A stretch of 64,000 bases of DNA. Origin: Penaeus vannamei. Lineage: Eukaryota; Arthropoda; Malacostraca; Decapoda; Penaeidae. Location of the stretch: the NCBI RefSeq assembly GCF_042767895.1, contig NC_091578.1, forward strand, positions 19,531,940 through 19,595,939, read 5' to 3'. Position 1 is the first letter of the stretch; the number at the start of each line of letters is the position of its first letter. The notes beneath the pieces are model-generated. The model made no database searches. It was not told the DNA's origin and saw only the letters and a program-made list of their open reading frames with translations. The translations under genes and the position numbers were made by a program. Shown here in pieces: positions 51,158 through 63,248 of this stretch.

Positions 51158-52358
51158 GTCATTATCATTGTCATTATCATCATAATTATCATCATTATTG
51201 TCAATAATAAAAGAATCATCATGTAAGTCATCATAATTACCCGAATTAATGCTAAAATCCCTATAATAACCATTAAAAAGTGTAAAGGGTTTTTTTCGAC
51301 GCCAGATTTTGCCGTTTTTCCGACTTTTCGGATTTTATTACTTCTGGTCTTTATTTCATTATACATGGTCTGAATGATAATTATTATCATTATTATCATT
51401 ACTGTCATCAATTTTATGATTATTATCATTATCGTCAATATCATCATGATTATCATTATTAATATCATCATTAATGCAGTTATGATAATTATTATTGCTA
51501 TTTTTATCATTATAACTATTTATATAAGGACAATAACAATAATAATTTTAGAAATAATAATGACAATTATAACAATTATAATGACAATGATAATGATGTT
51601 ATTTTTAGTTTTATTGCCATTAATAGTAGGGAAATTATTGGAATAGAGTTGATTGTTGCTTTTATTGCAGTAATTATCAAGCATTATCATTATAATTATG
51701 ACTATCATTATTATCATTATTATTGTCATTATCAATAAATATTATCATCATAATTATCATATCATTATTGTCAATATTAAAGGAAAACATCATGGAAATC
51801 ATCATAATTACCTGAATTAATGTTAAAAGCCTCACATTTACTATTTTAAAGCGAAAAGGTGTTTTCTTCGACGTTTCTCTCCAAAGGCTGTAATTCGCTA
51901 GATTTTGCCGTTTTTTTTTGGGACTTTTGGGAATTTATTACTTCTGGCCTTTATTTTATTATAAATGGACTGAATGATAATTATTATCATCATTAATATC
52001 ATTACTGTCATCATTTCTATGATTATTATCATTATTATTATCATCATTATTGCAGTTATAATAATTATCATGTTAATTATTATTGCTATTTTATCATTAT
52101 AACTATTTGTATAATGATAATAGCAATAATGAAGATCTTAGAAATAATAATGACAATAATAATTATTATGATGATAATGATAATAATATTTGCCGCCATT
52201 ATTAGTATAGAAATTATTGGAATAGAGTTAATTATTGCTATTATTGCAGTAATTATCAAGATTATCATTATAATTATGACTTTATCATTATTATCATTAT
52301 TATTGTCATTATCATTGTTATTATCATTGTCATAATTATCATCATTATTGTCAATAAT
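51158..52358 (+). repeat. Satellite array, block D continued (forward)
   Basis: Starts with the right copy of the 46-bp duplication (51,158-51,203) and continues forward for about two monomers, with a shortened core near 51,300 and a full core near 51,890. It ends at TCAATAATA, where the orientation reverses. Confidence 0.94.
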
Positions 52359-55300
52359 ATTGATAAAAATTATCATTCAGCCCATTTGTAATGATATAAA
52401 GGCCAGAAGTAATAAAATCCTAATAGTCGAAAAAACGGGAAACTCTTCGCTTTTTAATGATAATTATGAGGATTTTAACATTAATTCAGGTAATGATGAT
52501 GATTTCCATGATGATACCTTTATTATTGACAATAATAATGATATTTATGATGATATTGAAAATGATAATGACAATAATGATAATAATGATAAAGTCATAA
52601 TTATAATGATAATCTTGATAATTACTGCAATAATAGCAATAATTAACTCTATTCCAACAATTTCCATACTGATAATGGCAATAGAAATAATAATAACGTT
52701 ATTATCATTGTTATTATAATTATTTTTATTACCATTATTATTTCTAAGATCATCGTTATTGCTAATATCATTATATAAATAGTTATAATGATAAAAATAG
52801 CAATGATAATTAGCATAATAATTGTTATAACTGATATAATAATAATAATAATTATAATCATGATGATAATGACTATAATGATGATAATCATAAAAATGAC
52901 GACAGTAAAGATAATAATGATAATAATTATCATTTAGTCCATTCATAATGAAATAAAGGCCAGAAGTAATAAAATCCCAAAAGTTTCGAAAAAAACGGCA
53001 AAATCTAGCGTATAATTGAGAGAAACGTCGAAAAAAAACCTTTTCAATTTTTAATGGTAATCATGAGGATTTTAACATTAATTCAGGTAATTATGATGAT
53101 TTCCATGATGATTCCTTTATTATTGACAATAATGATGATAATTATGATGATAATGACAATGATAATGGCAATAATAATGATAAAGTCATAATTGTAATGA
53201 TAATCTTGATAATTACTGCAATAATAGCAATAATTAACTGTATTCTAATAAGGTCCATACTAATAATGGCAATAGAATAATAATAACATCATTATCATTG
53301 TCATTATACTTATTATTATTGTCATTATTATTTCTAAGATCATCATTATTGCTATTATCATTACATAAATAGTTATAATGATAATAATAAGCAATAATAA
53401 TTAGTATAATAATTTTTATAACTGATATAATGATGATAATAATAATGATAATCATAAAAATGATGAGAGTAATGATAATAATGATGATAATAATTACCAT
53501 TCAGTCCATTTATAATAAAATAAAGGCCAGAAGTAATAAAATCCGAAAAGTCAAAAAAACGACAAAATCTGGCGTATTGCAGCCTTTTGAGAGAAACGTC
53601 GAAAAAAAACCTTTTCGCTTTTTAATGGTAATTATGAGGATTTTAACATTAATTTAGGTAATTATGAGGATTTCCATGATGAATATTTTATTGTTGACAA
53701 TAATGATGATAATTATGATGATAATGAAAATGATAATGACAATAATAATGATAATAATGATAATCTTGATAATTACTGTAATAATTAACACTATTCCAAT
53801 AATGTCCATACTAATAATGGCAATAGAAATAATAATATCATTATCATTGTCATTATAATTATTATTATTGTCATTATTATTTCTAAGATCATTATTGCTA
53901 TTATCATTATATAAATAGTTATAATGATAAAAATAGCAATAACAATTAGCCTAATAATTATTATAACTAATTATTATTATAACTGCAATAATGATGATAA
54001 TAATAATGATAATCATGATGATAATGACTATAATGATAATCATAAAAATGATGACAGTAATTATAATAATGATAATAATTATCATTCAGTCCATTTATAA
54101 TGAAATAAAGGCCAGAAGTAATAAATTCCCAATAGTCGAAAAAACGGCAAAATCTATCGTATTACAGCCTTTTGAGAGAAACGTCGAAAAAAACCTTTTC
54201 GCTTTTTAATGGTAATTATGAGGATTTTAACATTAATTCAGATAATTATGATGATTTCCATGATGATTCCTTTATTATTGACAATAATGATGATAATTAT
54301 GATGATAATGACAATGATAATGACAATAATAATGATAATTATGATAAATCCATAATTATAATGATAATCTTGAGAATTACTGCAATAATAGCAATAATTA
54401 ACTCTTCCAAAAATAGCAATAATAATTAGCATAATAATTAATATAACTCCAATAATGATGATAATAATAATGATAATCATGATGATAATGACTATAATGA
54501 TAATAATCATAAAAGTGATGATAGTAATGATAATAATGATGATAATATTTATCATTCAGTCCATTTATAATGAAATAAAGGCCAGAAGTAATGAAATCCC
54601 AAAAGTCGAAAAAAGGCAAAATCTAGCGTATTACATTATGAGGATTTTAACATTAATTCAGGTAATTATGATGATTTCCATGATGATATCTTTATTATTG
54701 ACAATAATGATGATAATTATGATGATAATGACAATACTATTTATAAAGTCATAATTATAATGATAATCTTGAGAATTACTGCAATAAGAGCAATAATTAA
54801 CTCTATCCCAATAATTTCCATACTAACAATGGCCATAGAAATATTAATATCATCATTATCATTGTCATTATAATTATTATTATTGTCATTATTATTTCCA
54901 AGATCATCATTATTGATATTCTCATTGTATAAATAGTTATAATGATAAAAATAGCAATAATAATTAGCATAATAATTGTTATAACTGCAATAATGATGAT
55001 AATGATAATAATCATGATGATAATGACTATAATGATAATAATCATAAAAATGATGACAGTAATGATAATAATGATGATAATAATTATCATTCAGTCCATT
55101 TATAATGAAATAAAGCCAGAAGTAATAAAATCCCGAATGTCGAAAAAACGGCAAAATCTAACGTATTACAGCCTTCTGAGAGAAACGTCGAAAAAAACCT
55201 TTTCGCTTTTTAATGGTAATTATGAGGATTTTAACATTAATTCAGGTAATTATGATGATTTCCATGATGATTCCTTTATTATTGACAATAATGATAATTA

Positions 55301-57086
55301 TGATGAAAATGACAATAATAATGATAATGAGGTAATACAATCCCAAAAGTAAAAAAAAAAAAAAACGGCAAAATCTAGCGTGTTTCAGAGAAACGTCAAA
55401 AAAAGCTTTTCGTTTTTTAATGTTAATTATGAGGATTTTAACATTAATTCAGGTAATCATAATGATTTCCATGATGATTCCTTTATTATTGACAATAATC
55501 ATGATAATTATGATGATAATGACAATGATAATGACAATAATAATGATAGTCATAATTATAATGATAATCTTTATAATTACTGCAGTAATAGCAATAATTA
55601 ACTCTATTCCAATACTTCCCATACTAATAATGGCAATAGAAATAATAATAACATCTTTATCATTGTCATTATAATTATTATTATTGTCATTATTATTTCT
55701 AAGATCATCATTATTGCTATTGTCGTTATATAGATAGTTATGATGATAAGAATAGCAATAATAATTAGCATAATAATTATCATAACTGTGATAATGATGA
55801 TAATAATGATAATCATGATGATAATGACTATAATGATAATAATCACAAAAATGATGACAGTAATGATAATAATGGCAATAATTATCATTCAGTCCATTTA
55901 TAATGAAATAAAGGCCAGAAGTAATAAAATCCCAAACGTCAAAAAACGGCAAAATCTAGCGTATTACAGCTTTCTGAGAGAAACGTCGAAAAAAACCTTT
56001 TCGCTTTTTAATGGTTATTATGAGGATTTTAACATTAATTCAGGTAATTATGATGATTTCCCTGATGATTCCTTTATTATTGACAATAACGATGATAATT
56101 ATGATGATAATGACAATGATAATGGCAATAATAATGATAATAATGATAAAGTCATAATTATAAAGATAATCTTGATAATTACTGCAATAATTGCAATAAT
56201 TAACTCTCTTCCAACAATTTCCATACTAATAATGGCAATATAAATAACATCATTATCATTGTCATTATAATTATTATTTTTGTCATTAGTATTTTTAAGA
56301 TCATTATTATTGCTATTATCATTATATAGATAGTTATATTGATAAAAATAGCAATAATAATTAGCATAATAATTAATATATCTGCAATAATGATAATAAT
56401 AATGATAATCATGATGATAATGACTGTAATGACGATAATAAAAAATTGATGACAGTAATGATAATAATGATGACAATAATTATAATTCAGATGATAATGA
56501 CTATAATGATTATAATCATAAAAATGATGACAGTAATGATAATAATTATAATAATTATCATTCAGTCCATTTATAATGAAATAAAGGCCAGAAGTAATAA
56601 AATCCCATAAGTCGAAAAAAAGTAAAATCTAGCGTATTACAGCCTTCTGAGAGAAACGTCGAAAAAAAACCTTTTCGCTTTTTAAGGGTAATTATGAGGA
56701 TTTTAACATTAGTTCAGGTAGTTATGATGATTTCCATTATGATTCCTTTATTATTGACAATAACGATGATAATTATGATGATAATGACAATGATAATGAC
56801 AATAATAATGATAATGAAAAAGTCATAATTATAATGATAATCTTGATAATTACTGAAATAATAGCAATAATGAACTCTATTCCAATAATTTCCATACTAA
56901 TAATGGCAATAGAACAAATAACATCATTATCATTGTCATTATACATATTATTATTGTCATTATTATTTCTAAGATCATCATTATTGCTATTATCATTATA
57001 TAAATAGTTATAATGATAAAAATAGCAATAATAATTTGCATAATAATTATTATAACTGCAATGATAATGAGAATAATAATGATAAT
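52359..57086 (-). repeat. Satellite array, block E (inverted)
   Basis: Inverted monomers with cores near 53,005, 53,575, 54,165, 54,630, 55,165, 55,380, 55,965 and 56,640. Several monomers are short, and the one around 54,640 lacks most of its core. The block ends mid-monomer at 57,086, where TGTAGCAGGG begins. The best-preserved peptide-like frame of the satellite is found here (55,740-56,243), discussed under findings. Confidence 0.94.
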
Positions 57087-58400
57087 TGTAGCAGGGCGTA
57101 GACCCAGTAGATTTTAAGTGGTCTAGTTGAGTCTGGGCTCAACCGAGAATATGGTTTTTGCTCAAGGGAAAGATTCGTCTGTAGTGAACAGATGTAAGGT
57201 TCCGGGCCTACGGCACGCTGCCACCACCCGATTAGTTGGTTCGGGAACCCTGTATGTCGTGTAAGTGGGTGTGGGTGTTGTATCAGAGAAGGGTGGAAGG
57301 AAAGTACAGAATGTGTGTGCTGAATGTTGGATGTGTAAGTGTGTAGATGTGAAAAGGGAGATAGCGTAGGCTGAGCGTCTGCGTGGACGTGTTTGGAAGA
57401 AAAAAGCAAGATCATAGAATTATTCTTCCCTTAGGTTTGAGCATCCGCCTGCTGGGAGCGGGAACACAGGTTTAGCAAAATGAATCTGTTCTTTTGATAT
57501 CAGCTTAATATTCTCTGATTTATCTAGCCTTTTTACAGCCTTTCAAGGGTTGCGTGATGTCAGAGCAACCAGCAATGTGCTGTTTAGGAGACCCGAGTCT
57601 GAGAATGATTTAGGCATCTAACCTTGGTCAGAACCAGAACTTTAGTGGTGGTAAGATTATGAATTATTCTGACTGGAGTTGAGTAAAAGCTGTATGATGG
57701 TATGATGTTTATTTTGGGAGCAAATTGCACTCACTAGGGAGTTACAGGCATTTTCAGTCATGGAAAGGTAGACAAAGGTGTGTGCATTTCGGCCATAACA
57801 TATTTACAATATTCGTGTTTAAAAATAAATAAATAGTGTGGCTTGGCGACTTCAACGCCATAAAAGTAGTGAGACTTGGTTAGAATTACGTTCATGGTTA
57901 TAAAAATAACAAAGTTCACATTATCACCACAGTCCTTCTTGACTGATGGCTGAACGTAAAAATAAAATAAATAAATGAATAAGAAATCCTGCGGGACTCA
58001 GTCGCAGGTGAAAAAAAAAAAAAAAAAACGTCTGCGGGATGTAACCGCACGTGGCACACGGCAGGGACTTCGTCTCCGGCGGCTCGTGATGCGTTGGCCG
58101 AGGTTCATGGAGATGACATCATCCTTAGAGTCAGGACGAACGCAGCCGTACACTACAACACCTCTCCCGGGCAGTGCGTCGCCTAAGTAGGGGACGAGTA
58201 AGACGAGTATCGCAGGAGAGACTCCTTAAACAACAGGTGTGTCTGCGAAGTACTTGTTCCATCACTCGTGAGGTACGATGGAGAGACAGAAGGAAAGGCG
58301 CCCGAAGGGTTTCAGGAACCAGAGAAACGGTCGGCCCTGACGAAGTGTAGAGGGCGAAGACCATCACGTCGGCGAACATCTCAGGGAGGATCCATCCTAA
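57087..58400. other. Unassigned non-satellite DNA
   Basis: Moderate-GC sequence with no recognisable gene. It opens with TGTAGCAGGGCG, which resembles an LTR terminus, but I found no matching partner. An isolated GGCTTGGCGACTTCAACGCC at about 57,841 could encode LGDFNA, the endonuclease motif of a LINE, but no further motif follows. A/T-rich simple sequence and an A18 run lie near 57,960-58,028. Confidence 0.5.
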
Positions 58401-58790
58401 GGCGGGTGCGCATGGGGAGCGCGCCCGCTCGTCACGGGGACATCGGAGAGGCGGCCGTACAAAGTACACCCGCACGCCAGTGCAGATCATCGGAAAGCGG
58501 GTGCGCATGGGGAGCGCGCCCGCACGCCAGTGCGGATCATCGGAAGGCGGGTGCGCATGGGGAGCGCGCCCGCACGCCAGTGCGGATCGTCGGTTTGCGG
58601 GTGCTCATGGGGAGCGCGCCCGCACGCCAGTGCGGATCATCGGAAGGCGGGTGCGCATGGGGAGCGCGCCCGCACGCCAGTGCGGATCATCGGAAGGCGG
58701 GTGCGCATGGGAAGCGCGCCCGCAGGCCAGTGCGGTCCATCGGAAGGCGGGCGCGCATGGGGACCGCGCCCGCACGCCAAGTACAGTCAG
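58401..58790 (+). repeat. 50-bp GC-rich minisatellite
   Basis: Exact 50-bp spacing of GTGCGCATGG or one-base variants at 58,501, 58,551, 58,601, 58,651, 58,701 and 58,751, preceded by a diverged 95-bp unit at 58,406. The unit contains GGGGAGCGCGCCCGCACGCC and CAGTGCGGATCATCGG. It lacks stop codons in all three plus-strand frames. The last copy degrades at about 58,790. Confidence 0.95.
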
Positions 58791-60547
58791 AACTGCGGGG
58801 GCACATATGAGTGCGCCCGCACACCAGTGCGGAAGATCAGCTGGAGCCGTTATCAGCATGGCACCATCACCTGTGTAAGGAGAGCTGGCGAATGAATCGC
58901 CTTAGACCAAAGGGGTGGAACCCTTTGGAGCTCTCGAAGCGTCGTCGTCCATGTCTGCGGACACAAGAGTGTATTAGACATATTGGGTTTATTCTTTGGG
59001 CCTGGCGTGTTCTAATACACACTGCATTATGAAGTGCATAAGTAACACACAACCATAAATGTTATAATGCGAAGCCGACCATCTGGCTGCGCCGATCGGA
59101 TCCGGTGGAGGATCTGACTTATAATTAATGAATTAGTGGGCGTAGAGGGAGGCAATGTCTCCGTATGTATAATTACCGCTTTCTCAGGCGATCTGTAAAG
59201 GGTGTCAACAGAGCTTACCCCAATAAAAGACCTCCTTGGAAGTCATGGGCTCGGTCCTGACAGCTCTGCATGGACATTGCTCTGAGAAGCTGGGAGAGGA
59301 ACCTCGACGGTAAAATATTATTAAGAAAACAAACATCTTAAAATTATCTTAAAACCAAGAAAAACAAACTTAAAGTTAAGAACATATGCACAACATGCAA
59401 ATTAAAAGAAAACGAAGAGGGAAACACCTGATTAAGAGGCTGAAACTCAAAATCTTTCGGCAAATAAAAACATACAAAAGTTTACACAAAAATAACAGTT
59501 AAAATAATACAATGCGCTAAAATAACCCAAACCTTGTGTTACACTAGACTACATTGATAGGAAAGGCAGAGAAGAAGATTAAGAGGACGATAGGAAAGGG
59601 AGCTATTTACAGGGATACTCCTTAGAAAAGTTTAATTCCTACAGGTCTTTACAGAGAACCACCTCTACGTTCCCGTCATGGGGAAAGAGCGTAGACCGAG
59701 CTCAGCTCCGGGACACTGTCGATCGGGGTGTGAAAACAAGCCATAGCTTGGCCAAACTCAGAGAAAATCTTATCTGTACAGGGTTTTTGCAGACGTTCAG
59801 GACGAAAGCGCGACCCTGCCAGAAACGAAGGCAGAAGGCGAGAAAACCCGCGTGGCTCAAGGGCGGGTGTGAAACGAGAGAACAGGATCATTCCGCAGGA
59901 CAGAAGCTGGCTGCTGGGCCCTGCCGCCGTCCATCTGGAGATGATCTGAAAAGTAGAAATAGTTTAGAACGAAATAAGTAGAAGAAACAGGGCGACTGAA
60001 CATTAGAAGGGGGAAGATGGGATTAGTAATGTGTCGTCGGGTTGACTACCGTCAAGGGTGTTCCCCACTCCACGGGCTGGATGAAGGGAAGGCTCTGAAA
60101 AAGAACAGGCTGCAAGCGTGTTAGGATCCAAGTCATACAGGGTTATGTTACAGGACGGACTGGTAATCAACAGAGGGCAGCATGCATCCCGCCGGGGCTC
60201 TGGAAAAAGAAATATAATGGTAAGCGGAAGAAAAGGAAAAGTGTCTTGCTCCCTATTCGTCCTGTGAGGAATCAAGAAGCGTATTCAATCGAATCCAACT
60301 TTATCTTGGAATAAAAGTACATATTACATAGCTATGATGATTATGTAAAAGTACCAACATAATTATGTAAAATAAACAATATTATTAATTTATGTAATTG
60401 TTTGTCTTTTTGAAACATTTTATTTTGATATTACACAATTAACAAAATGTTAAATTTCAGTTGAAGTGTACACTGCACTTTACACGATTGTTCTGTTCAA
60501 AGTCTTTATTTATGTAATTGTTATTTTAGGGGTAACTTAAATGTTAC
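58791..60547. other. Unassigned DNA, possibly including a Gypsy LTR
   Basis: No protein or RNA gene recognised. The right end, read on the minus strand, starts TGTAACATTTAAG next to a polypurine tract, so at least the right part is probably LTR of the second Gypsy element. The LTR's other end is not identified with confidence. The interval also includes an A-rich tract at about 59,310-59,520 and an AT-rich tract at 60,300-60,540. Confidence 0.45.
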
Positions 60548-60548
60548 A

Positions 60549-60559
60549 ATACTCCCCCG
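60549..60559 (-). other. Polypurine tract of second Gypsy element
   Basis: On the minus strand CGGGGGAGTAT lies between the integrase stop (60,579) and TGTAACAT, which reads as an LTR start at 60,548. Position and composition fit a plus-strand primer. Confidence 0.6.
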
Positions 60560-60578
60560 AAAGAAAATCCATGGCTTG

Positions 60579-61052
60579 TTAGAGGTCGAGTCGGTTGGGT
60601 TGGCGAATTAGTCGACCAGAACGCGAGGAGATTTGAAAGGGTTTATCTTCAGGATGTGAGACATGGGCAGGTGCATTTGAAGGAGGTACGGTGTGAGCTG
60701 GGTTATCGGCCAGAGGCGTGGTTGGTGTAGGTTCCTTTTCTTCCAGGTATGCAGGCTTTAAGCGGTCATGGAGATGTCCAAACCGGCGCATGGGCTGCCG
60801 AAATTCTCCTGTGCTAGATTCAGTGTGACGACTTACTTTGCTCATCTGGCAGGCAACACAGCATCGAGCCCACTGTTTGATGTCTTTGTTCATTCCGTGC
60901 CAGATGAATTTATCCTTCATCAGACGAGCAGTTGTTCGTTCAGAATGGTGTGATAGACCATGGATGAGGTTGAAGATTTTTCGGCGGAAAGATTTTGGGA
61001 TAAGGGGGCGCGGGCGACCTGTGCTTACATCACACAGAATGGTGCGGCCTTC
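60579..61052 (-). pseudogene. Second Gypsy element: integrase with core deleted
   Basis: The frame enters from the satellite boundary with a linker and HHCC zinc-binding region (LIHGLSHHSERTTARLM, WHGMNKDIKQWARCC, CVACQ), reaches RRFGHLH, where the catalytic core should begin, and goes directly into DRLKPAYLEEKEP, a segment found after the core, ending with SRSGRLIRQPNRLDL. The DDE core, normally about 200 residues, is missing and the join is in frame. The 5' part of the element is replaced by satellite at 61,052. It cannot encode an active integrase. Confidence 0.85.
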
Positions 61053-63043
61053 GCCTTTATTTCATTATAAATGGACTGAATAATAATTATTTTCTTCATT
61101 ATTATCATTACTGTCATCATTTTTATGATTATCATTATAGTCATTATCATCATGATTATCATTATTATCATCATCATTATTGCAGTTATAATAATTATTA
61201 TGCTAATTATTATTGCTATTTTTATCATTATAACTATTTGTATAATGATAATAGCAATAATGATGATCTCAGAAATAATGACAATAATGATAATTATAAA
61301 GACAATGATAATGATGTTATTATTATTTCGATTGCCATTATTAGTATGGAAAATATTGGAATAGAGTTAATTATTGCTATTATTGCAGTAATTATCAAGA
61401 TTATCATTATGATTATGACTTTATCATTATTATCATTATTATTGTCATTATCATTGTCATTATCATCATAATTATCATCATAATTATCATCATTATTGTC
61501 AATAATAAAGGAATCATCATGGAAATCATCTTAATTACCTGAATTAATGTTAAATTCCTCATAATTACCATTAAAAAGCGAAAAGGTTTTTTTTTCGATG
61601 TTTCTCTCAAAAGGCTGTAAAGCGCTAGATTTTGCCGTTTTTTCGACCATTGTGATTTTATTACTTCTGGCCTTTATTTCATTATAAATGGACTGAATAA
61701 TAATTATCATCATTATTATCATTACTGTCATCATTTTTATGATTATTATCATTATAGTCATTATCATCACGATTATCATTATTATTATCATCATTATTAC
61801 AGTTATAATAATTATTATGCTAATTATTATTGCTATTTTTATCATTATGACTATTTATATAATGATAATAGTAATAATGATCTTAGAAATAACAATGACA
61901 ATAAAAATAATTATAATGACAATGATAATGTTATTATTATTTCTATTGCCATTATTAGTATGGAAATTATTGGAATAGAGTTAATTATTGCTATTATTGA
62001 AGTAATTATCAAGATTATCATTATAATTATGACATTATCTATATTATCATTATTATTGTCATTATCATTGTCATTATCACCATAATTATCATCATTATTG
62101 TCAATAATAAAGGAATCATTATGGAAATTATCATAATTAACTGAATTAATGTTAAAATCCTCACAATTACCATTAAAAGCGAAAGGGTTTTTTTTCGACG
62201 TTTCTCTCAAAAGGCTGTAATACTCGACTTTTGGGATTTTATTACTTCTGGCCTTTATTTCATTATAAATGGACTGAATTATAATTATTGTCATCATTAT
62301 TATCATTACTGTCATCATTTTTTTATTATTGTCATTAAAGTCATCATCATGATTATCATTATTATCATTATTGCAGTTATAATAATTATTATGCTAATTA
62401 TTATTGATATTTTTATCATTATAACTATCTATATAATGATAATAGCAATAATAATGATCTTAGAAATAATAATGACAATAATAATAACTATAACGACAAT
62501 GATAATGATGTTATTTCTATTGTCCTTATTAGTATGGAAATTATTGGAATAGAGTTAATTATTGCAATTATTGCAGTAATTATCAAGATTATCATTATAA
62601 TTATGACTTTATCATTATCATAATTATTATTGCCATTATCATTGTCATTATCATCATAATTATCATCATTATTGTCAATAATAAAGGAATCATCAGGGAA
62701 ATCATCATAATTACCTGAATTAATGTTAAAATCCTCATAATTACCATTAAAATGCGAAAAGGTTTTTTTTCGACGTTTCTCTCAAAAGGTTGTAATACGC
62801 TAGATTTAGCCATTTTTTCGACTGTTGGGATTTTATTACTTTTGGCCTTCATTTCATTATAGCTGGACTGAATGATAATTATTATCATCATTATTATCAT
62901 TACTGTCATCATTTTTATGATTATCATCATGATTATTATTTTTATTATCATCATTATTGCAGTTATAATAATTATTATGCTAATTATTATTGCTATTTTT
63001 TTCTTTATAACTATTTGTATAATGATAATAGCAATAATGATTG
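61053..63043 (+). repeat. Satellite array, block F (forward)
   Basis: Starts within the core at GCCTTTATTTCATTATAAATGG and runs forward for about three and a third monomers, with cores near 61,613, 62,215 and 62,790. These copies are among the least decayed in the window. The array ends at GCAATAATGATT before a hairpin. Confidence 0.95.
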
Positions 63044-63066
63044 TATCTTGAATTTTATTCAAGATA
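63044..63066. repeat. Perfect hairpin at the satellite edge
   Basis: TATCTTGAA (63,044-63,052) and TTCAAGATA (63,058-63,066) form a 9-bp perfect stem with a 5-nt loop, precisely at the end of block F. Confidence 0.8.
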
Positions 63067-63163
63067 TTTCTATGTTGTATGTTAACATTATTCTGCATAC
63101 TGTATATTATCATTCTGTATTGATTTCCTCTCTATTTAGATGTCATATTATGAATCCATAATG

Positions 63164-63164
<1 letters not shown>

Positions 63165-63245
<81 letters not shown>
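63165..63245. repeat. (TA)n microsatellite
   Basis: About 81 bp of uninterrupted TA, a likely polymorphic and assembly-unstable tract. Confidence 0.98.

Positions 63246-63248
<3 letters not shown>

Noticed and set aside
57050..57415. A 121-codon minus-strand frame, Leu/Ser/His-rich
   Set aside because: It starts in satellite, crosses the junction at 57,087 and has no recognisable motif.
57841..57870. LGDFNA-like codons suggesting a LINE endonuclease
   Set aside because: Only a few codons, a stop soon after, and no other endonuclease or RT motif nearby.
58040..60548. A possible 2.5-kb LTR bounded by TGTAAC and GTTACA for the second Gypsy element
   Set aside because: The termini match over only six bases, the length is large, it would include the minisatellite, and no second copy or target duplication is available to test it.
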